From Chryseobacterium senegalense (GTDB taxonomy: Bacteria > Bacteroidota > Bacteroidia > Flavobacteriales > Weeksellaceae): DNA of 64,000 nt. Shown here in pieces: positions 17,346 through 24,666 of the stretch; the first letter of the stretch is position 1, and every line of letters starts with the position of its first letter. The stretch covers positions 62,001-126,000 of the forward strand of contig CYUH01000014.1 of the NCBI GenBank assembly GCA_001403755.1, read 5' to 3'. The position numbers and the translations under genes were made by a program. The notes beneath the pieces are model-generated. The model ran no database searches, had not been told where the DNA came from, and worked only from the letters and a program-made list of their open reading frames with translations.

Positions 17346-18194
17346 ATGGAGAATAAAAAAATAATTAGAATTGAGTTTACAGATGATGATGGTTCCCATT
17401 TCCTTAATACAGATAATTTCAAAACAGAAACTGCTGAGTTTTCAGCATTTACAGAGAATTTAGCAGAGGAACATTTTTTTAATAATGTTAATGAAACCCA
17501 ACATTTAAGCACGCTGGAAAAATTAGAGATTCTTTGTCAGGAAGCCAGAGCAAAATTAAAGGAACATGTCCGGATTTATGACTGCTATACCAAAGAGGTG
17601 CTTATTACAGTTAATGGAAAGTTGGGCTTAGACAGATCAAATCCAAAACTCTTCGATGAGGTGTGGGTACTGTCTAACCGTTTTCTTTTAGTTTATCAGA
17701 ATAAGCGCTATGGGGTAATGGATTTTAATGAAAAGGAAATACTTCCCATAGAATATGATATCATTTACATCATGGATGGTAAATATCTATCCGCAGAAAA
17801 AGAGGGTAAAATATTCATTTTTACGTTCTCTGGTGAAAATATATTTCCAGAGTATGATGAGGTTCACGAGAATTTCAATCCTTTTGGAACAAGGGCTACT
17901 TTTTACTGGGCCAGAAAAGGAGCAAATTGGGCTTTATATGATTCATCTTTAAATCAGGTTATTCCATGTATTCTGAATTATGATAGGTGTGAAGTGATTT
18001 ATTCCATGGGGTTTGACGAAAAGAATCATATTTACATCATGGTTCATAAAGACGGTAAGCGTGGAATGATCTGCAACTTGTTCTCTTATGAACTGATTCC
18101 TCTTGATTCCACCATTGATAACATTGTGTATAAACACAAAAAATTTGTAGTATTTAAAACTGATAATACAGAAGAGTATTATGGGTTAAATTAA
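17346..18194 (+). CDS. WG-repeat-like protein
   Basis: A 282-residue protein from ATG 17346 (MENKKIIRIEF); an ATG at 17328 would add 6 residues. From about residue 100 it contains repeats of the form NKRYGVMDFNEKEILPIEYD, then AEKEGKIFIFTFSGENIFPEYDE and KDGKRGMICNLFSYELIPLDS, which resemble WG repeats (PF14903-type beta motifs). WG-repeat proteins are common in Bacteroidota, but their functions are mostly unknown. No signal peptide is seen. The N-terminal third (residues 1-80) is acidic and unrecognised. It has its own promoter and is followed by a 384-base gene-free region. Confidence 0.55.
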   Translation: MENKKIIRIEFTDDDGSHFLNTDNFKTETAEFSAFTENLAEEHFFNNVNETQHLSTLEKLEILCQEARAKLKEHVRIYDCYTKEVLITVNGKLGLDRSNPKLFDEVWVLSNRFLLVYQNKRYGVMDFNEKEILPIEYDIIYIMDGKYLSAEKEGKIFIFTFSGENIFPEYDEVHENFNPFGTRATFYWARKGANWALYDSSLNQVIPCILNYDRCEVIYSMGFDEKNHIYIMVHKDGKRGMICNLFSYELIPLDSTIDNIVYKHKKFVVFKTDNTEEYYGLN

Positions 18195-18578
18195 AATTTT
18201 AATTTTTTAAAAAAAATTTTTGCCCTGACTAAATATTTACATAAACTGTATCTACAAATACCCCCACCCTCTTTTAAAAAAGAAATCTCCCCCGCCTGAC
18301 TTATCAAACAGCTGTGTTTATTGTGGGGAGATATTTTCTTTTTCTTGTTGATTTTTAGGACATTCGTAATCTCTCGTAGAAAGAAAGTATACTTTAGTTT
18401 TCTCTCTTAAAGATTCAGGAGTTTCCTACACCCACTTGACATTCCCTACCACAGTTTCCTTTTCAACTTTTTATCAACACCCTGTCTTGGGATGTTGTTT
18501 CCCTTAATAGACTGAAAACCACAAACCCCTTGGCTAACTTCCACCAGGATAAAGTATTAACTCAAAAACTTTATAAAA
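18195..18578. other. Gene-free region with a long-loop hairpin
   Basis: No coding potential is seen in these 384 bases. ATCTCCCC (18285-18292) pairs with GGGGAGAT (18325-18332) across a 32-base loop, followed by TTTTCTTTTTCTT. This is either the terminator of the WG-repeat-like gene or a longer structured element. The rest is T- and C-rich leader sequence before the 124-residue protein. Confidence 0.5.
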
Positions 18579-18953
18579 ATGAAAAAACATTTCAAAGGAT
18601 TTGTAGCAAAAGTAGAATTGCTAAAATCAGCCATGGCTTCACCAGACAAAAATGGTCTAAACCCTGTTATCCTTATAGGTATTGCAGGAGAAATGCCCAG
18701 CAAATGTGTCCTTAGTGGAACTCTTGCTGAAAACATGGAACTGGAATATGGAGGAGTGTATCTGTTCAATGCAACAGAAACAGAGTACAGCCCAATGTAT
18801 GGGAGAAACTTCAGATATGTAAGACTATCCCAAAAACTGAATCCTATTGAGATTCTTCAGTCTTCAGATTATGTGGGTAATCTCAAAGTGGTGGATGTAG
18901 ACTCTAAAGTATCTGCTTCTGAAGCAGAGTTAGAAACAGTTGAAACATTGTAA
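18579..18953 (+). CDS. Hypothetical mobile-element protein, 124 residues
   Basis: A soluble protein starting MKKHFKGFVAKVELL with strand-rich segments (NPVILIGIAG, GVYLFNATET, NFRYVRLS) and an acidic Ser/Glu-rich tail (VSASEAELETVETL). The order short strands, loop, acidic tail is reminiscent of small single-strand DNA-binding proteins, but I see no diagnostic motif and do not assign that. It is followed at once by a strong terminator, so it forms a single-gene unit with a long leader. Confidence 0.5.
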   Translation: MKKHFKGFVAKVELLKSAMASPDKNGLNPVILIGIAGEMPSKCVLSGTLAENMELEYGGVYLFNATETEYSPMYGRNFRYVRLSQKLNPIEILQSSDYVGNLKVVDVDSKVSASEAELETVETL

Positions 18954-18958
18954 AACCT

Positions 18959-18984
18959 TGGCTCCTCATAAAGGGGAGCCTTTT
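18959..18984 (+). terminator. Terminator after the 124-residue protein gene
   Basis: GGCTCC pairs with GGAGCC around a short AT-rich loop, followed by TTTTA. It begins a few bases after the stop codon at 18951-18953. Confidence 0.7.
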
Positions 18985-19052
18985 ATCCTACATTTTTTTA
19001 TTATTCAATATTAGCATTACAAAAAAAGTAGGATGAACTAAACTAATATTTT

Positions 19053-19493
19053 ATGGAAACCACAATCAATGAAATTCAGGTAAGTTACACTTCAAAATTC
19101 CTTTCTCCTCACCCAATATCCACAAGTAACGAAGCATTTCGTTATGCCATTAAAATCTGGAATAGAGATACTATTGACCTGTTTGAAGAGTTCAAGGTAC
19201 TCTATCTCAACAAGAATAATATGGTAATTGGATACTATTCTCTGGGAAAAGGAGGTATAGATTTCTGTTCAGTAGATGTAAGACTTCTTTTATCAGTAGC
19301 ACTTACAACCAATTCAACTGGTTTTATAATAGTTCATAACCACCCCAGTGGAAAACTGATGCCCAGTGAAGCAGATAAAAAGATTACAAAACAGATTCAG
19401 GATTGCTGTAAAATCATGAACCTAGTCCTTTTAGACCATTTAATAATCAGCAGTTCAGGATATTTTAGCTTTATGGATGAATGTATGATATAA
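19053..19493 (+). CDS. radC: RadC-like JAB-domain protein
   Basis: A 146-residue protein made only of the C-terminal JAB/MPN domain of the RadC family, without the helix-hairpin-helix region of chromosomal RadC. The metal motif is HNHPSGKLMPSEAD with His95, His97, Ser105 and Asp108. The upstream catalytic Glu position appears to be Ser63 (VIGYYSLGKGG), a change also found in some element-borne copies as I remember them. Such genes are common in Bacteroidota mobile elements and their role is not established; the name suggests repair, but enzymatic activity is unproven. Confidence 0.85.
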   Translation: METTINEIQVSYTSKFLSPHPISTSNEAFRYAIKIWNRDTIDLFEEFKVLYLNKNNMVIGYYSLGKGGIDFCSVDVRLLLSVALTTNSTGFIIVHNHPSGKLMPSEADKKITKQIQDCCKIMNLVLLDHLIISSSGYFSFMDECMI

Positions 19494-19525
19494 ATGAATA
19501 GGTTTTTTTACTAAATTTACAACGT

Positions 19526-19539
19526 TGCCATTTATGGCA
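19526..19539. promoter_or_regulatory. Putative operator, copy 2 (TGCCATTTATGGCA)
   Basis: It matches the 14-base palindrome of the element with one central change. It lies 43 bases before the ATG of the small TPR-like gene and downstream of the RadC-like gene. A likely XRE binding site (inference from repetition and position). Confidence 0.6.
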
Positions 19540-19581
19540 GATATTATATTATAGCTTTTTTTAAACTTTAAACAATTACTT

Positions 19582-19788
19582 ATGGAAGATTATATTCACT
19601 ATCTTGACTCAGCAGCTATTTCATTAGGAGATATGCATTTCAGTAATGGGGACTTTGCCCTTGCTTCCAGTTCTTACACTAAGGCCTTGAACCTTTTAGA
19701 AAGATATAATGGAGATAGTATGGTGGCACTTGAGACAGCAGCTTATTTATCCAGAAGAATAAAGGAGTGCAACGCTAAGTCAACGTAA
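19582..19788 (+). CDS. Small TPR-like protein, 68 residues
   Basis: A short helical protein whose centre (GDMHFSNGDFALASSSYTKALNLLERY) fits a single tetratricopeptide repeat. It may be a protein-interaction adaptor. An operator-like palindrome lies in its promoter region, so it is probably controlled by the element's XRE repressor. No function is assigned. Confidence 0.5.
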   Translation: MEDYIHYLDSAAISLGDMHFSNGDFALASSSYTKALNLLERYNGDSMVALETAAYLSRRIKECNAKST

Positions 19789-19839
19789 GTCAAATACCTC
19801 CTTACAGTAGGAATTCATTAACAGATTGGAGTAATACCT

Positions 19840-20061
19840 TTAGTCCTTAAGTAGGTCTAATATGGATACCTCCAAAGCATCAGCTAACCTGTAAAGAGTG
19901 AAGATGGTGGGGTTGGTTCTACCAGCTTCAATTCTTGAAATATTGGTTACATCAATATCACCATGCATCCTACCCACTAAGTCCAGTTGAGTAAGACCTT
20001 TTTCAAGTCTTACTTTTCTGATCTTTTTACCAATACTTTTTAAAATTTCCGCTTTATCCAC
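19840..20061 (-). CDS. XRE-family transcriptional regulator
   Basis: A 73-residue Cro/CI-type repressor. The helix-turn-helix runs from about residue 11 to 70 (IRKVRLEKGLTQLDLVGRM, then NISRIEAGRTNPTIFTLYRLADAL). It starts with GTG at 20061, as no in-frame ATG exists upstream. The start overlaps an imperfect inverted repeat CCTGCCATTTTTGACAGG (20061-20078), and the perfect palindrome TGCCATATATGGCA lies 50 bases upstream, between this gene and the divergent membrane gene. This arrangement suggests autoregulation and control of the element's other copies of the site. Confidence 0.88.
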   Translation of the reverse strand: MDKAEILKSIGKKIRKVRLEKGLTQLDLVGRMHGDIDVTNISRIEAGRTNPTIFTLYRLADALEVSILDLLKD

Positions 20062-20124
20062 CTGCCATTTTTGACAGGTTAAAAATGAATAATAAATACG
20101 TCTAACTCAATGCCATATATGGCA
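20061..20124. promoter_or_regulatory. Divergent operator region, copy 3 of the palindrome
   Basis: It contains the perfect 14-base palindrome TGCCATATATGGCA (20111-20124) and the related imperfect repeat CCTGCCATTTTTGACAGG (20061-20078), which covers the GTG start of the XRE gene. It lies between the divergent XRE gene and the first membrane-protein gene, the usual place for a repressor to act on both. Confidence 0.65.
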
Positions 20125-20140
20125 ATCAAAAAATAAAAAA

Positions 20141-20587
20141 ATGGAAACTACTTTACTTACACTTTCAGCCATATGTTTTTATTATCCACTAGCTATGCTT
20201 CACGATACAGCGAGGAGATATGACAATATGTGCAAAGCTGGACTTGATGCCTCCTATACTTCCTATAATAATTTAGATCCTGCATATGGAATGTTAGTTC
20301 AAAATGGACTTCCAGCTGGGATTAATCCTCTGCTCGGAAACATCTTTCACTACACGCTAATAATAATTGCAATTTTATTACCCCTCTTGCCTCTGTTTAA
20401 GGCTTTTGAGTGGAAGTGGTATTATATCATCCTGCTACACGCCTTTCTTTCAATGGCTTCCCAGTTTCTTTTCGTAAGGTTACAGTCAGGCATGAACATC
20501 TATACTGTTTCCCAGGTGAAGGCTCGTGCAGTTATCTCCATTATTTTAGGGATCATTTTTTACGTTATACCAGTCTATTTTATGTAA
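20141..20587 (+). CDS. Small polytopic membrane protein, 148 residues
   Basis: Hydrophobic stretches at about residues 5-20, 68-90, 95-115 and 128-147 suggest four membrane segments. A soluble loop (HDTARRYDNMCKAGLDASYTS) lies between the first and second. No family is recognised. It is the first of three consecutive membrane-protein genes behind the XRE operator, so it may be the main target of that repressor. Confidence 0.55.
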   Translation: METTLLTLSAICFYYPLAMLHDTARRYDNMCKAGLDASYTSYNNLDPAYGMLVQNGLPAGINPLLGNIFHYTLIIIAILLPLLPLFKAFEWKWYYIILLHAFLSMASQFLFVRLQSGMNIYTVSQVKARAVISIILGIIFYVIPVYFM

Positions 20588-20644
20588 AAACATCTGTAAA
20601 CCATAATAACGACAAAAGCCAAACACAAAACACAAAATAATAAT

Positions 20645-20893
20645 ATGAGAATCATCTTAGCGTTAATTCAAATAGGTTTACAGCTTTTAGCGATAGCTTT
20701 TCACTTATACACTGTTTTCATTGCACTGCCGCATGGTTATGTAGCTGCATCCTTAACACTATTCTTTCCATTTTTATCAGAAATCTACTGGCTAATCAAA
20801 CTTTGGGGAATAGATAATACCTACAGAACGGTTTTCTTTGTAATTGTTATAGGTATAATAATAACAAGTTTTTTTAATCCAGATGAACGCTAA
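20645..20893 (+). CDS. Small membrane protein, 82 residues
   Basis: Mostly hydrophobic, with two or three predicted membrane segments (about 3-25, 30-50 and 60-77) and a short NPDER tail. Its end overlaps the next start by 11 bases, which indicates translational coupling. No family is recognised. Confidence 0.5.
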   Translation: MRIILALIQIGLQLLAIAFHLYTVFIALPHGYVAASLTLFFPFLSEIYWLIKLWGIDNTYRTVFFVIVIGIIITSFFNPDER

Positions 20894-21245
20894 TAAAATA
20901 ATAGGAGTATTAAATATTTTATACTGGGTTTATAATTTTGTAATTTGGGGGATTTTAGTTCCTTACAAAATCTGGGATACTTTCAAAACAGATTTCTTAT
21001 TAGTTCACCCTATTTTTAAGATTTTTTCTGTCCTCGTTATTTTGGTAATTTACATGATTTTTTTACTAATAATATACAGCCTTGCAGCAGGAATAACCCC
21101 CACATTTAAAATAATTGGCGCAATCTATGGAATATTAATAATCATTTTTAATCTCTGTACTTCAGAAAGCTACTATAATATTTTGATCCACACCGTACCC
21201 ATTATTTATTATTTTCAAAGAAGAAAAAATGACCACTCCGATTAG
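20883..21245 (+). CDS. Small membrane protein, 120 residues
   Basis: Hydrophobic segments at about residues 5-25, 40-70, 72-92 and 95-112 suggest three or four membrane passes, ending in a basic FQRRKNDHSD tail. It overlaps the 82-residue gene and ends inside a strong terminator hairpin. No family is recognised. With its neighbours it may form a small membrane module of the element. Confidence 0.5.
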   Translation: MNANKIIGVLNILYWVYNFVIWGILVPYKIWDTFKTDFLLVHPIFKIFSVLVILVIYMIFLLIIYSLAAGITPTFKIIGAIYGILIIIFNLCTSESYYNILIHTVPIIYYFQRRKNDHSD

Positions 21246-21256
21246 AGTGGTTTTTT
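21232..21256 (+). terminator. Terminator of the membrane-protein genes
   Basis: ACCACTC (21232-21238), loop CGATTA, GAGTGGT (21245-21251), continuing into a T-tract to 21256. It overlaps the stop of the 120-residue gene. Confidence 0.75.
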
Positions 21257-21270
21257 AATACCCTTTAGAC

Positions 21271-21657
21271 ATGATTACAATACCATTTAAAATTGGGGAA
21301 CAGTATGAAAAATGGGAATTCAATTTAGACATCACAAAGGATAAAATTACAGGATATGATACATATACTATCAGCAAGGAAATCTATTGTAGCGATTCAA
21401 TACCTCAGGTAGAATTAACTTTCGAAATGGATATTTTAGCAGTCATAAGGATTCTTTGTAGCAGAGTATTAAAAGAAAAACTATTGAAAAGCAACAGGAA
21501 TATTATAACTTTATCTTGCACGAGAGACAATCAAGTCTTATATTTAAGTACAGAAAACACTTATCTCTGGTATGTATTAGAAGATAAGGAAGACGAAATT
21601 TTCCTTACTTATGGAAAACCTACAGTAATGAAAAAACTATTCAGTTTTTTACCTTAA
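21271..21657 (+). CDS. Hypothetical protein, 128 residues
   Basis: The last gene of the element, ending 73 bases before the right attachment repeat. The protein is soluble, rich in beta strands (ITIPFKIGEQYEKWEF, QVELTFEMDIL, VLYLSTENTYLWYVL) and has no motif I recognise. The position next to the right end is often used by excision or regulatory genes, but this one does not look like a typical excisionase. Confidence 0.5.
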   Translation: MITIPFKIGEQYEKWEFNLDITKDKITGYDTYTISKEIYCSDSIPQVELTFEMDILAVIRILCSRVLKEKLLKSNRNIITLSCTRDNQVLYLSTENTYLWYVLEDKEDEIFLTYGKPTVMKKLFSFLP

Positions 21658-21670
21658 AAGGCATACTTTT
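21655..21670. repeat. 16-bp inverted copy of the left-end motif
   Basis: TAAAAGGCATACTTTT is the exact reverse complement of 1763-1778. It lies 60 bases inside the right attachment repeat; the left copy lies 81 bases inside the left one. A second short GGCATACC follows at 21672-21679. Together they suggest arm-type binding sites at both ends. Confidence 0.6.
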
Positions 21671-21730
21671 CGGCATACCATTATTGTAGCAATTTTATAA
21701 ACCGTGATAAATAGAGAGAATTTGTAAGAA

Positions 21731-21791
21731 GGGTTCGAATCCCTCAGGACCCACACTTGTAAAAGCTTCACAGAAATGTGAGGCTTTTTTT
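21731..21791 (+). repeat. Right attachment site (attR), 61-bp direct repeat
   Basis: An exact copy of 1621-1681, consisting of the tRNA-Val 3' end and terminator without the rest of the tRNA gene. It marks the right boundary of the element. The chromosome resumes with comM. Confidence 0.93.
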
Positions 21792-21864
21792 ATTTCGAAA
21801 AGTTCTTTGTTTAAAACCTTTCATTCCGAAAATTTTTACTAATTTTATTTTCAAACACAAAATC

Positions 21865-23400
21865 ATGTTAGTGAAAATTTATGGGAGCGCCATCCATGGA
21901 GTTTCCGCACAAACCATTACCATTGAGGTAAATGTTGATACCTCCGGAGTGGGTTATCATTTGGTCGGGCTTCCCGATAATGCAATCAAAGAAAGCAGTT
22001 ACCGAATTTCCGCAGCTTTAAAAAACGTTGGCTATAAAATTCCAGGCAAAAAAATCACCATCAATATGGCTCCTGCCGATTTACGAAAAGAAGGTTCTGC
22101 TTATGACCTTAGTATAGCACTAGGAATTCTCGCCGCTTCAGGGCAAATTACTGCAGAAAATATTGGTGAATACATCATCATGGGCGAACTCTCGCTCGAC
22201 GGCGGATTGCTTCCCATAAAAGGAGTATTACCCATCGCCATTAAAGCTCGCGAAGAAGGTTTTAAAGGAATTATTCTTCCTAAACAAAATATTCGTGAAG
22301 CCGCAATTGTCGATCAACTCGAAGTGTACGGCATCGAAAACATCAAAGAAGTCATCGATTTTTTCAACGAAGGAATTCCATTAGAGAGAACAACCATTGA
22401 CACTAGAAAAGAGTTTCAGGAAAAGATTAATTTCTTTTCCACAGATTTTTCAGAAGTAAAAGGCCAAGAAACCGCAAAAAGAGCCATGGAAGTAGCTGCT
22501 GCCGGTGGACACAACATTATCTTGATTGGCCCACCCGGAAGCGGAAAAACCATGCTTGCCAAAAGAGTTCCAAGTATACTTCCACCTTTAACTTTAAAAG
22601 AAGCTTTAGAAACCACCAAAATTCATTCAGTCGCCGGAAAAATAGGAACAGAAACTTCGTTGATGACCGTTCGCCCTTTTCGTAGTCCACACCATACCAT
22701 TTCGGATGTTGCCCTCGTTGGTGGAGGTAGCTACCCACAACCCGGAGAGATTTCTCTGGCTCACAATGGCGTTCTATTTTTGGATGAAATGCCAGAATTT
22801 AAAAGAACAGTATTGGAAGTAATGCGACAACCGCTGGAAGATCGCGAAGTAACGATTTCTAGAGCAAAATTCACGGTAAACTATCCTGCGAGTTTCATGT
22901 TGGTTGCAAGCATGAATCCGAGTCCGAGCGGTTATTTCCCGGATGATCCTAACAATACTTCCTCACAAATTGAAATGCAACGATATATGAATAAACTTTC
23001 AGGGCCACTTTTGGACCGAATCGACATTCACATTGAAGTGCAAAAAGTAGAGTTTGAACAACTTGCCGACAAACGCAAAGGTGAAAAAAGCGAAGAAATA
23101 AGAGCGAGAGTTCTGAAGGCAAGGGAGATTCAATCTAAAAGATATCAGGATTCCGAGATTCATTACAACGCGCAAATGGGTCCTAAAGAAATAGAAAAAT
23201 ATTGCGAACTGGATGATGTTTCCCAAAGTTTAATAAAAACAGCCATGGAAAAACTCAATCTTTCGGCAAGAGCTTACGACAGAATACTGAAGGTTGCCCG
23301 AACCATCGCCGATCTGGAACTTCAGGAACGGCTCAACGCTGCTCATATTTCCGAAGCCATCCAATACCGTAGTTTGGATAGGGAATTTTGGAATGTTTAA
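21865..23400 (+). CDS. comM: YifB/ComM-family Mg-chelatase-like AAA ATPase
   Basis: A 511-residue member of the YifB/ComM family, whose ComM member is a helicase that promotes branch migration during natural transformation. The start is ATG 21865 (MLVKIYGSAIHG), the usual N-terminus of the family; the frame runs back into the attachment site. The N-terminal Lon-protease-like fold is followed by an AAA core with Walker A GPPGSGKT (about 215), Walker B VLFLDEMPEF and a C-terminal Mg-chelatase domain. With dprA 2 kb downstream it fits a competence role. Confidence 0.92.
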   Translation: MLVKIYGSAIHGVSAQTITIEVNVDTSGVGYHLVGLPDNAIKESSYRISAALKNVGYKIPGKKITINMAPADLRKEGSAYDLSIALGILAASGQITAENIGEYIIMGELSLDGGLLPIKGVLPIAIKAREEGFKGIILPKQNIREAAIVDQLEVYGIENIKEVIDFFNEGIPLERTTIDTRKEFQEKINFFSTDFSEVKGQETAKRAMEVAAAGGHNIILIGPPGSGKTMLAKRVPSILPPLTLKEALETTKIHSVAGKIGTETSLMTVRPFRSPHHTISDVALVGGGSYPQPGEISLAHNGVLFLDEMPEFKRTVLEVMRQPLEDREVTISRAKFTVNYPASFMLVASMNPSPSGYFPDDPNNTSSQIEMQRYMNKLSGPLLDRIDIHIEVQKVEFEQLADKRKGEKSEEIRARVLKAREIQSKRYQDSEIHYNAQMGPKEIEKYCELDDVSQSLIKTAMEKLNLSARAYDRILKVARTIADLELQERLNAAHISEAIQYRSLDREFWNV

Positions 23401-23406
23401 AAATAA

Positions 23407-24516
23407 TTAATTCGTCACGAACGGCTTAATCAACTTTTTGTTTTTCTCTTTATTTTCAAAACCAAAATTATAAGAAAAACCTACGCCCAAGGTTTGTTTC
23501 ATCTGCAATTTCTGCAACTGATCGTGGTCGTATAGCAAATCCAAACTCACTACTGTAGAAATAAATTTATTGAATCGGATATTCAGCGTACCATTATAAG
23601 CAATATCCACTCTCTCGGGATGGAAAATATAATTACTAAAGAAGTTAATTTGATTGACAAGGTTAATGTCCTTATAAATTTTCAAACGATACAAAACATT
23701 CACCAAAGCACCAAGCTCAGATCTCACACCCTGACCATCTTTTTCCAAACCATATTTCCCAGCTTTTTGTAGCAGAGGATCTGTAACAAAAGTAAATTTA
23801 CCATTCACCGGACGGAAAATTAACTGGAAATTTTCATTAGGATTGTATGAAATACCCAAACCGGCATTCAAATAACCCGGCGACATGAACCTGGAAATGC
23901 GGTCTTTAAATTCCGGATCTGGAGTGTCGGTATAGTTATAACCCGGCGAAAACTGCGAAAGAAACTGAAAACCCGTTGAAAGATAAAAATCCTTTCCGAT
24001 GTCGTACCCATAGTTAGTCATAAGATTTATGTAATCTTCGGTTTTTCGAGACGCTTCACCTTGCGAAGCAACAAAACCATAACCGAGTTGCAAGGTATTA
24101 TCCAAGAAATGCTTGTTATTTTTATAACTTAAATTATAATTAATCTTTCCGATGATTCCAATATTATTATTCCCTCCGGAATTCCAGTTGGAAAACGAAG
24201 ATTGGTTGAAAACCACATTATTGGTTCCGTAATAAAACCACTTTATCGGACTTTGCAATTTTAACATATTATAAGGAGTAATCGGCAATTCTTGTGTAAG
24301 ATTCGACATCACCACCTTATCGCGAATCACGATAGTGTCTTTAAAATGTCTATCGAAATTGATGAGTTTAGGATTCGACAAACTGTCCAAATCCAGCGAA
24401 ATCGAATCCCATCTTCTCTGAGAAATAGAATCGATTTCTTTAAGAATTTCTCTGTCTCGCTGCGCAAAAACCACAGCCGTAAAAAACAATAGAATAAAGG
24501 CAATAAACTTTCTCAT
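23407..24516 (-). CDS. DUF3078 outer-membrane beta-barrel protein
   Basis: A 369-residue exported protein. ATG 24516 gives the signal peptide MRKFIAFILLFFTAVVFA; the frame is open 9 bases further, but only to a TTG. The mature part has many alternating strands (NNIGIIGKINYNLSYKN, FLDNTLQLGYGFVA, IFRPVNGKFTFVTDP) typical of an outer-membrane barrel and resembles DUF3078. Its function is unknown. It is convergent with comM, with only 6 bases between. Confidence 0.8.
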   Translation of the reverse strand: MRKFIAFILLFFTAVVFAQRDREILKEIDSISQRRWDSISLDLDSLSNPKLINFDRHFKDTIVIRDKVVMSNLTQELPITPYNMLKLQSPIKWFYYGTNNVVFNQSSFSNWNSGGNNNIGIIGKINYNLSYKNNKHFLDNTLQLGYGFVASQGEASRKTEDYINLMTNYGYDIGKDFYLSTGFQFLSQFSPGYNYTDTPDPEFKDRISRFMSPGYLNAGLGISYNPNENFQLIFRPVNGKFTFVTDPLLQKAGKYGLEKDGQGVRSELGALVNVLYRLKIYKDINLVNQINFFSNYIFHPERVDIAYNGTLNIRFNKFISTVVSLDLLYDHDQLQKLQMKQTLGVGFSYNFGFENKEKNKKLIKPFVTN

Positions 24517-24666
24517 AGCCTGCAAATTTAAGCCAAACTAATAATTCTTTAAAATTCAGGAGCAATCTTTTATTACTTTTTGACTGATTTATATTGATTT
24601 TAATGAAAACTTTAGCCATATTTACTTAATTATTAAATTGGCTACAATTTTGACGAAAAGAAATTA

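Larger units (their letters stand above)
1621..21791. mobile_element. Integrated genomic island at tRNA-Val, about 20.1 kb
   Basis: The element lies between two identical 61-base repeats derived from the 3' end of tRNA-Val. A tyrosine recombinase gene sits just inside the left end. The unit length (one repeat copy plus contents) is 20,110 bases. Contents are a lone SF2-like helicase, Sak4-like ATPase, DUF3871-like protein, a type III restriction-modification operon with a helicase-nuclease, an SRAP protein, a RadC-like protein, an XRE repressor and small membrane proteins. No relaxase, coupling protein, conjugation gene or phage structural gene was recognised. It could be a mobilizable island, a phage satellite or a decayed element. 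Confidence 0.9.

Noticed and set aside
1621-21791. Conjugative element or prophage as the nature of the island
   Set aside because: I looked for relaxase, TraG/VirD4-type ATPase, Tra proteins, terminase, portal and capsid proteins and recognised none among the island's genes.
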